In this document: one piece after another, positions 28,659-38,526 of the stretch
Position numbering within the stretch: position 1 is the first letter of the stretch
Layout: every line of letters begins with the position of its first letter
DNA from: Vibrio sp. CDRSL-10 TSBA
Lineage (GTDB): Bacteria > Pseudomonadota > Gammaproteobacteria > Enterobacterales > Vibrionaceae
Direction: 5' to 3'
DNA length: 64,000 bases
NCBI GenBank assembly: GCA_039696685.1
Contig: CP155566.1
Location: 2,418,001 to 2,482,000, forward strand
The notes under the pieces: model-generated
Databases searched by the model: none
Told to the model about the DNA's origin: nothing
What the model saw: only the letters and a program-made list of their open reading frames with translations
Program-made: the position numbers and the translations under genes

Positions 28659-30497
28659 TTAGTTGCGACGCTGTTGCCGAGCCTGTGCAGCAAGACGGAT
28701 ATGGGCGTTCGGTTCACCGTACCCCTGATAATTCACCCGCTGCACCACTTCAAAGAACACACCAAAGTGCTCTGTGGTATAGAAGTGGAAGAAGTGCCCT
28801 TCCTCATTCTGGTCATACAGAATGTGGTACTCCTGCATCAGGGCCAGTAACTCGCTATCAAGCTGGAAGCGCGCTTCCAGATCACGATAGTAGTTAGCCG
28901 GGATAGGCAGGATACAATCGCGGGATACTTGCTGTACTGTCGCAAAAATATCGTCACAATTAAAGGCAATTTGTTGCACACCTGCACCTTGTGCCTGATT
29001 AACAAAACGCTGCGCGGAAGAATTACGCGCTGACGAAGTATTAAATGGCATGCGGATATTGCCAGCCGGACTCTTGGCCACACGACTGGTCACCAGTCCG
29101 TTAATATCCGTCATGTCCTGACTTGGCTCGATGTCAAAGCCGAACAGGGCTTTAAAGAAGAAGGTAGCCGACAACATGTCGGTATCGAGCACTGTCTGTC
29201 CGACGTGATCAAACTCACGCAACCCGGCTCCCGCGTGGGCATGGTTAGGATCGCTGACCGGAACAAAGTCGATATCATAGAATTCCGGTACCGACTGGCT
29301 GTCGACAAAGTAAATCAGCTGATCACCGACGCCCTTGATGGCCGGAATGTTCAGCTCCCCCGGGCCAGCCTGATTATTAAAGCGGGCACAGTCATAGTGC
29401 TTGGTGCGTTTGATCATCTGTGCCACGCTGCTGGTACCAAAGCCCAACGCACATACCGACACCCCATGGGAAAGAAAATAATGGTGCGCCTGACTTTGTG
29501 GCTCATAATTGAGCACCAGATTAATCTTACCCTGACGCATCAGATCTACTTTTTTAGAACGGTGGCGATGCGTGATGGCGAAACCGAGTTGCTGCAACAG
29601 CTTAACCAGCTTCTGGCCATCTTCACCCTCGATGGCAAATTCGATAAAGGCCAGTGAATCTATAGTCGGCTCCGGCACTTCCGGCTCCTTGAGCTGCTCA
29701 CCAAGCCAGATCAGTGAACGCATACCATCAGTCGCTTTTTCGCTCGCCAGCGAAGCTCGGAACTCATCGTTAAAGATCTCATGGGAGATATAGTCACGAT
29801 AACCCTTCTCTTTAAGACACTGCATAAATTCGATAATTGGCATATCGCCCTGCCCCGGGAAGCAGCGGAAATGGCGGCTGAAATTGAGCACATCCATCTG
29901 CAGGCTTGGTGCATCCGCCAGTTGAACCAGAGCGATTTTATCGGCCGTGATCTCATTGCGCATGGTATCGAGGGTATTATTACGCGCGTACATATGAAAG
30001 GTATCCAGCACGATACCCAAGTTGCGGTGATCCGCCTGCTTAACGATATCCCACGCCTGATCGTAGTCATGTACATAGCGTCCCCAGGCCAGCGCTTCGT
30101 AGCCGATTCGGAAATTCTCCCGCGCAGCCAGCTCTGCCAGCTGATGCAAATCGGCCGCTGCTCGCGCCGGGTCATCAATCACATGCGGCGACACGTTCGA
30201 GCACACCATCAGACGTGACGTGCCCAGTTCATGCATCAGTTCGAACTTTTTCTGGGCCTGATAAAAGTTCTGTTTGCGTATCGCCTCCGGCATCGCTTCA
30301 AAATTACGAAACGGCTGTAAGGCAATAATTTCCAGACCAAGACTTTCTGCCAACTGACGTACCTGACGCGGTGACAGATCGGACTGGGTCAAATCGTTTT
30401 CAAAAATTTCCACACCGTCAAAACCGGCGTTGGCTGCCGCATGCAGTTTGTCGACCAGCGATCCGGAGATACTGACGGTTGCAATACCTGTTTTCAT
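28659..30497 (-). CDS. quiC: 3-Dehydroshikimate dehydratase (QuiC type) fused to an HPPD-like domain
   Basis: 612 residues. Residues ~1-270 form a sugar-phosphate-isomerase-type TIM barrel (MKTGIATVSISGSL; EIFENDLTQSDLS; LDTFHMYARNNT). Residues ~290-600 are a VOC/4-hydroxyphenylpyruvate dioxygenase-like domain. This is the layout of the Pseudomonas/Acinetobacter-type QuiC enzyme, which dehydrates 3-dehydroshikimate to protocatechuate. In the VOC part the first ligand looks conserved (FDHVGQT) and a Glu is present near the end (FFEVVQ). A Gln stands in VQQIAF where active HPPD has His, so that half is probably not an HPPD. It sits downstream of the shikimate dehydrogenase gene. Start has AAGGAC upstream. 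Confidence 0.9.
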   Translation of the reverse strand: MKTGIATVSISGSLVDKLHAAANAGFDGVEIFENDLTQSDLSPRQVRQLAESLGLEIIALQPFRNFEAMPEAIRKQNFYQAQKKFELMHELGTSRLMVCSNVSPHVIDDPARAAADLHQLAELAARENFRIGYEALAWGRYVHDYDQAWDIVKQADHRNLGIVLDTFHMYARNNTLDTMRNEITADKIALVQLADAPSLQMDVLNFSRHFRCFPGQGDMPIIEFMQCLKEKGYRDYISHEIFNDEFRASLASEKATDGMRSLIWLGEQLKEPEVPEPTIDSLAFIEFAIEGEDGQKLVKLLQQLGFAITHRHRSKKVDLMRQGKINLVLNYEPQSQAHHYFLSHGVSVCALGFGTSSVAQMIKRTKHYDCARFNNQAGPGELNIPAIKGVGDQLIYFVDSQSVPEFYDIDFVPVSDPNHAHAGAGLREFDHVGQTVLDTDMLSATFFFKALFGFDIEPSQDMTDINGLVTSRVAKSPAGNIRMPFNTSSARNSSAQRFVNQAQGAGVQQIAFNCDDIFATVQQVSRDCILPIPANYYRDLEARFQLDSELLALMQEYHILYDQNEEGHFFHFYTTEHFGVFFEVVQRVNYQGYGEPNAHIRLAAQARQQRRN

Positions 30498-30543
30498 ACT
30501 CTTGTCCTTGTTTGTGCTTTACCGCGCATTAACCGCGGTAAAG

Positions 30544-31368
30544 TTACTCCACACTGATTTCACCGCTGAGCAGCTGACTGTCGACCGGGCGCTGGGAAAA
30601 CCACTCGTAGGCATCGACTCCCTGGTGTATAAACAGCTCAAAGCCACTGATCACACTCATATTTGCCTCGCGGGCCAGACAAATAAACTCGGTTGCAACC
30701 GGCGTATACACTGCGTCAAAAACCCAGCGCTGGCCCTGCACCTGCTCTGCGCTGAACGATGCGCCCGGCGTGGTGTAGTGGCCAACCGGGGTGGCATTGA
30801 CCAGACCATCACAATTGAGTGCACATGCCGTCACTTCATCAGCGGTAAGCGCGCTGCACGCCACACCGGCCTGCTGCAGATCGCCAACCAGCGCCCGCAG
30901 GCTGACTGCGTTTTCATCAAAGATGTACAGGTGTTCCACTTCGAGCATACCCAGACCAAAGGCGATCGCGCGTCCGACACCACCGGCGCCTTTCATCAGC
31001 ACTTTGCCTGGCTTGAGATCTGAACACTCTTTTTGATAGGCACGCACAAAACCGCTGCAATCGGTGTTGGTGCCACTCAGCTCTTCACCGTCAATGATCA
31101 GCGTATTAAGGGCCCCCAGCCCGGCACTGGTCTTAAATTTATTCGCCACGATATTCCAGGCCCACACCTTATAAGGGTGGGTGACGTTAACACCGCGATA
31201 GCCACGCTGTTTGAGATCCTTGAGTAATTCATACAAGGCCTGCTCGTTGTCGAGTTTGCAGTCAAACAGATCGTAGCTGGTCGCAATATCGAGCTTTTTA
31301 CCCAGCAATTCATGAAGTTGAGGAGATTTACTTTTTTGAATATGTTGACCAATAAGTCCAAGTTTCAT
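30544..31368 (-). CDS. Quinate/shikimate dehydrogenase family protein
   Basis: 274-residue member of the AroE/YdiB family. Substrate loop GQHIQKSKSP near residue 7, catalytic NVTHPYK near 66, the GTNTDCSGF motif near 103, and a dinucleotide site KGAGGVGRAIAFGLG near 125. It interconverts shikimate (or quinate) and the 3-dehydro form. Paired with quiC in a catabolic operon it most likely acts in the oxidative direction, feeding 3-dehydroshikimate to QuiC; it is not expected to be the sole biosynthetic AroE. Cofactor preference is not evident. Confidence 0.88.
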   Translation of the reverse strand: MKLGLIGQHIQKSKSPQLHELLGKKLDIATSYDLFDCKLDNEQALYELLKDLKQRGYRGVNVTHPYKVWAWNIVANKFKTSAGLGALNTLIIDGEELSGTNTDCSGFVRAYQKECSDLKPGKVLMKGAGGVGRAIAFGLGMLEVEHLYIFDENAVSLRALVGDLQQAGVACSALTADEVTACALNCDGLVNATPVGHYTTPGASFSAEQVQGQRWVFDAVYTPVATEFICLAREANMSVISGFELFIHQGVDAYEWFSQRPVDSQLLSGEISVE

Positions 31369-31412
31369 CGGGATTTCCTCTCATTTTGCGGACAACAGGC
31401 AGCAGCAAACCG

Positions 31413-31438
31413 CAGCACAGCCCGATAAGGCTGTGCTG
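31413..31438 (-). terminator. Intra-operon hairpin between tctA and the dehydrogenase gene
   Basis: Perfect 10-bp inverted repeat CAGCACAGCC / GGCTGTGCTG with a 6-nt loop. The T tract is weak in the leftward direction, so it may be an mRNA-stabilising or attenuating element, not a full terminator. Confidence 0.5.
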
Positions 31439-31461
31439 AAGGCTGTCTCTGTTATCTCTTG

Positions 31462-32983
31462 TTATTGTTTTGCGAACGTTTTGCGCTGCGCGCAGTTGTG
31501 CTTAATCTTTTTCCACACCGGGGTCTGCGACAGATAGATCAGGGCGATCACCACCGCCAGCACGGTTGAGATCGGACTGGTAAAAATGCCCTGGATAAAG
31601 GACAGAATATTGTCCTGCTCGGACAACATCGCCCGGCGCCAGTTCTGATCCATCAGATCGCTCAGGATCACACCCAAAATAACCGGCGCTATCGGGTAGT
31701 TATACTGACGCATAAAATAGCCCAGCACACCGAACGCCATCATCCACCACACATCGGTGATCGAGTTGTTGATCGCGTAAGCCCCCACTACTGACAGCAC
31801 CACGATAAGGGGCATCAGGATCCCTTTCGGACAACTGACCATCTTGCTGAACACCTTGATTCCGGTCAGACCAAACACCAGTACGCACAAGTTAGCCAGC
31901 GTCAGGTTACCGACGGTAAACCAGAAGATACTCGGGTTTCTCGACCAGCAGCAGCGGGCCCGGATTAAGGCCGTGAATAAACAGCGCGCCGATAAATACC
32001 GCCGTTACCGCATCACCCGGAATCCCCAGCGTCAGCATCGGAATGTAGGCTCCGCCTACCGCTGCATTATTGGCCGCTTCCGGTGCCACCAGACCCTCTT
32101 TTGCGCCCTGGCCGAACGGCACTTCCGGATTCTTGGTGGTGCGTTTAGCATAGTCGTAAGCCATCAGGGAGGCGATATCACCACCGGTGCCCGGCAGCGC
32201 GCCAACCACAACCCCCATCAGCGAGGACTTAATACTCAGTGGCAGGTAACGGCGGACATCCATCCAACCCGGAATGATTTTGGTCAGCTTCTGTTTGATG
32301 ACCGCTTTGTCAATGTTGTGCAGCTGGCTGAGCACTTCAGACAGACCAAACATACCGATCATGACGGCAATCGGGTTGATGCCATCCCACAGTTCGACCA
32401 CACCGAAGGTAAAACGCTCTTCCGCTGTCAGCGGATCGAGGCCGACCGTACCGATCAGGATACCGATCGCGCCGGTAAACATCCCTTTGGCAAAACTACC
32501 TTCGGATAGTGAGCTGATCAGCATGATGCCAAGCATACCTATCATCAGATAGTCACGCGGCTGGAACTGAATCGCAAATGTACTCACTACCGGCGCGGCA
32601 AACGACAGGACCAGAATCCCGACAAAGCCACCCACAACCGACATGATCGTGGTCAGGCCGATTGCACGCCCGGCTTCGCCTTTTTCAGCCAGCGGATACC
32701 CATCGATTGCGGTAGCGATGGCCGATGGCGAGCCCGGAATGTTAAGCAGAATAGCGGTTCGTGAGCCGCCATATACACCGCCCATGTAAACACCGACCAT
32801 CAGACACAAGGCGTTATTCAGATCCCAGGGGAAAGTAAACGAAATCAGGATCGATACAGCCATAGTGACGGACAAACCGGGAATCGCGCCGATGTAGATG
32901 CCGAGAAATGTCCCCAGAGCGGTCAGCAAAAACAGGTTCATTGATGTCCATGACATCAGAAAGTAGTTGAGAGATTCCAACAT
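31462..32983 (-). CDS. tctA: Tripartite tricarboxylate transporter, large membrane subunit TctA, frameshifted as read
   Basis: Polytopic membrane protein with the TctA signatures GAIPGLSVTMAVSILISFTF and PGTGGDIASLMAYDYAKRT. Start ATG 32983 lies one base after the tctB stop (TGATATG). The frame breaks at GTTTC 31936-31940; with GTTC it reads LVENPSIFWFTVGNLTLANL and extends to 31462 for 506 residues, the family length. TctABC systems import organic acids with a periplasmic binding protein. The position after ligAB suggests uptake of an aromatic acid or an intermediate, which is inference. Confidence 0.9.
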
Positions 32984-32984
32984 A

Positions 32985-33500
32985 TCAGGCGCCTCCGCTA
33001 AATAATGAAGAGAGATAAGACAGCACCTCACCTTCTGGAATCACCCCTTCTGGCAGGATAACCAAAAAGACCAGACGGAAAATAATATAAATGACCACCA
33101 GTGCCAGCAGCGCAATGCTGACCGCTTTAACCAAGTTACGCTGATGCAACAGCAGCAGGGTCACGGTCAGAAAAACAAACGTGGTAATCACAAAGCCGAT
33201 GCTTTCCAGACAAAAAGCAAACAGGCCAATCAGCACCAGCATGATCACTACATTAGTCGGTACAATCTGCTGCAGAAAAGCACGTAACGCAGAGGGAACC
33301 GGCGTTTTTTTCAGCGTATCGAATACCGTGATAGACGAGAACACCAGCATGATCGCCGCTGCACTCATCGGAAACGCGCCAGGTGAACTCAACGCATGGG
33401 AGTCGGAAATGAAAAAGGCCTGATACAACAAGCCAGCACTCAGTAATACCATCAGCACACTGAATACCAATTCTCCCGGTTTTCTGGATTTAACCTCCAT
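32985..33500 (-). CDS. tctB: Tripartite tricarboxylate transporter, small membrane subunit TctB
   Basis: About 171 residues with four predicted membrane segments, typical of the TctB small subunit. Start ATG 33500 is preferred because GAGGAGATTGACC precedes it. It lies between tctC and tctA in the common tctCBA order. Confidence 0.88.
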   Translation of the reverse strand: MEVKSRKPGELVFSVLMVLLSAGLLYQAFFISDSHALSSPGAFPMSAAAIMLVFSSITVFDTLKKTPVPSALRAFLQQIVPTNVVIMLVLIGLFAFCLESIGFVITTFVFLTVTLLLLHQRNLVKAVSIALLALVVIYIIFRLVFLVILPEGVIPEGEVLSYLSSLFSGGA

Positions 33501-33577
33501 GGTCAATCTCCTCACTCACATATTATTATGGGTGCACGAATACAGGCACGCCGTGTATGCCTGCATTCGCTACCTCA

Positions 33578-34586
33578 TTATTGACTGACTTTTTTGATGT
33601 TAAATTTTTCCGGAGAGAATTTGGCAATGCCGGAATCGTAAGCAATCCAGGAGGCCACTGAGCGGAAACGTTCTACATAATCACCCGCTTCCTGACCAGA
33701 CAGACCCAGATAGTTAAAACCGCGCTGCTCCATCAAGTTTCTTGAACTCAGCGCTGCTGGCGGAATGATTGAATGCCGCAGACAATTTGCTCACCACATC
33801 ATCCGGTGTGCCTTTTTTGACGAAAATACCAAAGAAGGAGTTATAAGGCAGCTGTGAGGCCAGTTTCGGATAGTAGTCCGTCACCGGTTTAACGTCCGGA
33901 AAGTGAGCATTCGGCTCTTTGTCCATCAGACCAATCACTTTCATCTGACCGGCGCGAATGTACTCTTTGGCCGGGCCGTATGCAGTCGGCATCACATCAA
34001 TTGCGTTACCCAGAATGGCGGTCATACCCGGGCCGTCACCGTTATACGGGATCTCAGTCACTTCAAATGGTTCAGCGCTTTTCAGAATCGCCAGCAAGAC
34101 CGAAGGCAGGCCACCCGGTCCGGTTGAACCCAGTTTGATCTCTTTCGGATGGGCTTTGGCGTATTCGATAAACTCGTGCAGGTTGTCGTATGGAGCATCA
34201 TTGCGCGCCACAATGATTGAAATCCCCTGCGCCAGAACCGAAATCGGCACCATGTCGCTGTAATCGAGTTTGCCCAACCCCATGACTTTGGCCATTTGGG
34301 TCGGCTCAGCGCCCATCAGCAGAGTGTAACCGTCAGCACCACGGGCATTAACGTATTTGGTCGCAATCGCACCGGCACCGCCGCTGCGGTTGGTCAGAAT
34401 GATATCGGTACCCAGTTGCTTTTCTGCATCCGGCGTAACCGAACGCATGATGCTGTCAGTAGCTCCGCCGGCGCCCCACTGAATAATGCCCTGGATGTTT
34501 TTGGTCGGATAATCGGCAGCCATCGCCAGTGATGAACTCATCATCATCATGCTTACAGCCAGGCGTTTGAGGTAAGTCTGTTTCAT
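33578..34586 (-). CDS. tctC: Tripartite tricarboxylate transporter, solute-binding protein TctC, frameshifted as read
   Basis: Bug/TctC-type periplasmic binding protein with signal peptide residues 1-23 (cleavage after MAMA) and core GIIQWGAGGATDSIMRSVTPD and GSTGPGGLPSVLLA. The frame breaks at GTTTC 33737-33741; with GTTC it continues FKNLMEQRGFNYLGLSGQEAGDYV to TAA at 33578-33580, for 335 residues. TctC paralogues bind carboxylates; ligand here unknown, but the operon position suggests an aromatic or pathway acid. Confidence 0.9.
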
Positions 34587-34628
34587 GTTCTGGTCCTGTT
34601 GTTATGTTATTTCACGTCGTAGGAATAA

Positions 34629-35463
34629 TTATTCAAGTAGTAGTAACCCGGCACCGGTATTAGAAATCGGCACGTGGTAATTACTGTGCAGCACCGTCAG
34701 TTGCGGATTAAGTACACCACGCATACCAAGCCACATGTTGAGTTTCCGGACCCTGAGAACCAGCTTGTTCAACCAGATCACGTACAGACAGTTTGGTTAA
34801 CGCTTCTGGTTCGCTGACAATTTTGTCCATGCAGTAGAGGTCAAACTCTTTATTAATGAATCCGGCGCGCTCACCATCCAGTTGATGGGACAGACCACCA
34901 GTACCCAGCACAACCACCTTGAGATCCTGATCAAAACTGCGTACCGCATCGCCGATCGCTTTACCCAGGTCATAACAACGTTTTGGTGATGGCATCGGAT
35001 GCTGTTCGATATTGATACACACAGGGATCACTTTGATATGGTCGTATTTATAACCCGGCCACATCAGTTGCATCGGAATGGTCAGACCGTGGTCGACTTT
35101 CATTTCCTGGCAAATGGTGATGTCAAATTCGTGGTCCACCAGTTCATTACAAATATGCCATGCCAGCTCAGATTCGCCTTTAATGGTCGGAATCGGTTTA
35201 ATCCCCCAGCCTTCATCGGCATTGTGGTACTCTTCTGCCACACCAATCGCAAACGTCGGTTTGCGGTCGATAAAAAATTCCAGGCCATGGTCGTTGTAGA
35301 AAATAATCGCCACATCCGGTTGCTTTTCACTCAGCCACTCACGCACCGGTGGGTAAGCATCAAAGAATGGTTTCCAGTACGGAGTCTGCTCTAGCCCCTG
35401 ATCAATCGCTTTACCAATCGCCGGAATGTGTGAAGTGGTAATGCCGCCTAAAATTTGTGCCAT
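34629..35463 (-). CDS. ligB: Protocatechuate 4,5-dioxygenase beta subunit, frameshifted as read
   Basis: Catalytic subunit of the class III extradiol dioxygenase LigAB, which cleaves protocatechuate between C4 and C5 to 4-carboxy-2-hydroxymuconate semialdehyde. Metal and active-site segments visible: GGITTSHIPAIG (His near 12), FYNDHGLEFF near 60, and the catalytic His in LGTGGLSHQLDG near 195. Start ATG 35463 has GGGAGA upstream. The frame breaks at GTTTC 34742-34746; with GTTC it reads GPELNMWLGMRGVLNP and ends at 34629, for 277 residues. It lies 4 bp past ligA, coupled. Confidence 0.94.
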
Positions 35464-35467
35464 CTGC

Positions 35468-35821
35468 TTATCTCCCTGCATCGACCAGTTTCTGTTTAAA
35501 CGCTTCCAGTGACATACCGGTTTGCAATGCACCGATATCCTGCATGTTCATCCCCAGTGCGCCGGCAAATTTCGCCAGATAATAGATGTTGCCGCCCAGC
35601 TCAATCATGCGCAGCACATCGCGATCGCGTACTGCCTGCTTCTGCTCTTCGCTCATGTTGAAACGGTCGCAATAAGCCATCTCATCGGCAAAAAATGCTT
35701 CGCGCGCTGAGGCTTCGTTGAGGGAGAAACACATTTTGTTCAGGCCATAACCTTTGCGTGCCATGTTGCCGTCGAAAAACGTGGTACCAAAAATAGGAAC
35801 TTCATTTTTTACGTAAGCCAT
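35468..35821 (-). CDS. ligA: Protocatechuate 4,5-dioxygenase alpha subunit
   Basis: 117-residue small subunit of LigAB, sharing the family helices (GLNKMCFSLNEASAREAFFADEMAYCD; LGGNIYYLAKFAGALGMNMQDIGALQTGMS). LigA lines the active site and recognises the substrate carboxylate. Translation ends 4 bp before ligB with a GGGAGA site inside the overlap region, the usual ligA-ligB arrangement. Intact frame. Confidence 0.94.
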   Translation of the reverse strand: MAYVKNEVPIFGTTFFDGNMARKGYGLNKMCFSLNEASAREAFFADEMAYCDRFNMSEEQKQAVRDRDVLRMIELGGNIYYLAKFAGALGMNMQDIGALQTGMSLEAFKQKLVDAGR

Positions 35822-35834
35822 CCTTGCTTCTCCT

Positions 35835-36704
35835 TTATTGCCAGTAAAGTTTCATCGGATTATCGACCAGCAGTGTCTGCTGCAACTCCGCTGTCGGCGC
35901 GATAAGAGGAATCACATCAACCAGGTGGCCGTCATCAGGTACATGCGATTTCATATTCGGATGCGGCCAGTCAGTGCCCCACAGCACCTGATTAGGAAAA
36001 CGTTCCACCAGATGTTTGGCAAACGGCACCACGTCACTGTAATCCGGCGCGGTCTGAGTCAGGCGCTCCGGACAGCTGACCTTGGTCCAGATTTGCGGAT
36101 TATCAGCCAGTAACTTGGCAAATTTTTGGAAGTCAGGATGGTCGACGCCGAGAGCAACATCGGGACGGCCCATATGATCGATAACGATCTGGGTATCGAG
36201 TTCGAGCAAGAACGGGGCGATATCGTCAAAATCCTGCGCTTCGAAATAGACCACAATATGCCAGCCCAAAGGACGAATCTTTTGCGCGATATTGAGGAAT
36301 ACTTCTTTTGGTGTCGCATCGACCAGACGTTTGACGAAGTTAAAACGCACACCTCGCACGCCCAGATCGTGCATCTGCTGCAGCTCTTGCTCGCTGATGT
36401 CCGGTGAGACGACCGCCACACCGCGCGCTAAATCACCCGCGGTTTGCAAGGCATCCAGCAACGCCGCGTTATCCGTGCCATGACACGAAGCCTGCACGAT
36501 CACATTACGGGCAAAGCCGAGGCGGTCACGCAGTGCGAACAATTGATGTTTCGATGCATCACACGGGGTGTATTTACGCTTGGGCGAGTAAGGAAACTGC
36601 TCTGCCGGACCAAAAACATGGCAGTGGGCATCCACCGCACCAGCGGGTGCAATGTAAGTAGGCTTGCTCGGGTCGGGATGAAAAGGTAAGTAATCTTTAT
36701 CCAT
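35835..36704 (-). CDS. ligI: 2-Pyrone-4,6-dicarboxylate hydrolase
   Basis: 289-residue amidohydrolase-superfamily protein with the LigI features GAVDAHCHVFGPAEQFPYSPKRKYTP near residue 22, DHMGRPD near 175 and LWGTDWPHPN near 245. It hydrolyses 2-pyrone-4,6-dicarboxylate, the lactone product of LigC, to 4-oxalomesaconate; family members use an Asp and metal-free catalysis. It is co-linear with ligAB, 13 bp upstream of ligA on the transcript. Confidence 0.93.
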   Translation of the reverse strand: MDKDYLPFHPDPSKPTYIAPAGAVDAHCHVFGPAEQFPYSPKRKYTPCDASKHQLFALRDRLGFARNVIVQASCHGTDNAALLDALQTAGDLARGVAVVSPDISEQELQQMHDLGVRGVRFNFVKRLVDATPKEVFLNIAQKIRPLGWHIVVYFEAQDFDDIAPFLLELDTQIVIDHMGRPDVALGVDHPDFQKFAKLLADNPQIWTKVSCPERLTQTAPDYSDVVPFAKHLVERFPNQVLWGTDWPHPNMKSHVPDDGHLVDVIPLIAPTAELQQTLLVDNPMKLYWQ

Positions 36705-36758
36705 CTTATCGTCCTTGTTATTGTAATCTTTCTAGTTATGTTTCACGTTTCAGTCGTC

Positions 36759-37824
36759 TTAGCGACCAAATACTACGCCGTCGAACAGCTTGCGTGCCGT
36801 ACGCAAAATCGCGGCGCTTTTTACGTTATCTTGTTGGTCTAAACTGACCACAACACTTAATTCACCGGTTGGATGCTCAACGGTGAGGGTCATACGCTGC
36901 GCTTTCTCCAATCGTGCCAACTTGCTAGCCGGTGAGTGTGGCAACAGGCAGGCTGTCGCTACACTCACCGCCCCCAGCACACCAATGGCGTCATGGCAGC
37001 GATGAGGAATGAAAGTGCGGGTATTGATCGCGCCCTGTTGTGGTGCACTGACAATACTCAATTTCGGCACCGAGAGTTCAGTGACATCTCCCAAATTCAT
37101 CATCGGTCCGGCTTTAAGTCGCAGTTGTTCGAGTTGCAGCCGCAGTTCCTGATTATTTTCCAGATCTTGCGGGCTTTCTGAGCCAGATAAGCCCAGCTCG
37201 TCTGCTGCAATCACCACCACCGGCATGCCGTTATCAATCAGAGTGACATGCAGTCCGTTGATTTCATCCACCTCATTTCCGGTTGGCAACAAGGCTCCAC
37301 AACTGGAACCGGCCGTATCCTGAAACTCAATCTCAATCGCGCTGGCCGTCCCCGGTACACCATCGATACAGGATGACCCACGGTAAGTTACCTGACGTTG
37401 CGGAGTCGGCACACGACAAATTGCGATTTGTCCGGTGTTTTCCATAAACACAGTGACTTCGGTCACCAATTCAGCGGCATCAACTAACCCATGCTCAATC
37501 GCAAAAGGCCCGACGCCGGCCAGAATGTTGCCGCAGTTTCTGCTTGTCTGTGACCAGCGGTTGATCGACAAACACCTGCAGAAACAGATAATCGACATCC
37601 ACCCCCGGACGCTGGGAAGCCTTGATGACCGCCACCTTGGAGGTCAGCGGATTGGCTCCTCCCATACCGTCAATTTGCTTGAGGTCAGGCGAACCCATCA
37701 TTTGCAGCAAAAAAGCGTCACGCTGTGCCACGTCAGCCGGCAGATCCGATGCCAGGAAATAGCCCCCTTTCGATGTGCCGCCACGCATCCACATGCACGG
37801 TGCTGAGAAAGGCTGCTCAGACAT
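36759..37824 (-). CDS. galD: 4-Oxalomesaconate tautomerase (GalD type, PrpF fold), frameshifted as read
   Basis: PrpF-family isomerase ([16 protein letters not shown] near residue 14; [17 protein letters not shown] near 50). GalD converts 4-oxalomesaconate between tautomers ahead of hydration; PrpF-like aconitate isomerases are a close alternative, but the location decides. The frame breaks at GTTTC 37536-37540; with GTTC it reads [18 protein letters not shown], restoring the conserved Cys, for 354 residues. Its start overlaps the ligK stop by 8 bp. Confidence 0.9.
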
Positions 37825-38512
37825 ATTTCAGGCCTTCTTTTTCCAGACGCTCGCGCATCTCATAGATATCCAGGCCCAGTTCACCGTTGGCAAGACGCAC
37901 GCGTTTAACCTCTTCCCGCTCCTCGCGGGCACGCGCTTCACTCAGAACCCAGGCGGCCTCTTCGCGGCGCACCACACACACGCCATCATCATCGGCAACA
38001 ATCACATCGCCCGGGTTAACGACTTCATCGGCACAAACCACAGGGACATTAACGGAGCCCAGAGTGGACTTGATGGTGCCCTGAGCAAAAATATGCTTAG
38101 ACCAGACCGGGAAATTCATCTCTTTCAGTGTGCGCACATCACGTACACCACCATCAATAATTAATCCGACCACACCGCGTGATTGGGCAGATGTTGCAAG
38201 CAGGTCACCAAAAAAGCCGTGATTTGACGGCGAGGTTGGCGCAAACACCAAAATATCACCGGCCTGAGCCTGTTCCATCGCGACATGCATCATCCAGTTA
38301 TCACCAGCCGCACCCGAAATGGTCAGGGCCGAACCAGCCACCGCCACATCGCTGTAAATAGGACGCATATAATCAGCCAGCAAACCTTTCCGACCCTGCG
38401 CCTCATGCACGGTGGCCACACCACACTGCGCCAGACCTTGTACAATTTCAGGATCGACGCGTTCAATGTTCTGTACTACTACATGGTTCTGTACTACTAC
38501 GTGATTACTCAT
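37817..38512 (-). CDS. ligK: 4-Carboxy-4-hydroxy-2-oxoadipate aldolase
   Basis: 231-residue RraA-fold class II aldolase ([25 protein letters not shown] near residue 105, with the metal/substrate RD). It cleaves 4-carboxy-4-hydroxy-2-oxoadipate to pyruvate and oxaloacetate, the last step of the 4,5-pathway. The N-terminus is odd: NHVVVQN is tandemly duplicated, from two 18-bp units at 38468-38503. Family members begin close to this point, so the extra copy lies in a flexible tail. Overlaps galD by 8 bp. Confidence 0.92.
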   Translation of the reverse strand: MSNHVVVQNHVVVQNIERVDPEIVQGLAQCGVATVHEAQGRKGLLADYMRPIYSDVAVAGSALTISGAAGDNWMMHVAMEQAQAGDILVFAPTSPSNHGFFGDLLATSAQSRGVVGLIIDGGVRDVRTLKEMNFPVWSKHIFAQGTIKSTLGSVNVPVVCADEVVNPGDVIVADDDGVCVVRREEAAWVLSEARAREEREEVKRVRLANGELGLDIYEMRERLEKEGLKYV

Positions 38513-38526
38513 CTTTCTCTCCTGAA

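Noticed and set aside
36759..37824. PrpF aconitate isomerase of the methylcitrate cycle
   Set aside because: Sequence alone allows it, but it is locked between ligI and ligK with overlap to ligK, and no prp gene is near, so oxalomesaconate tautomerase is preferred.
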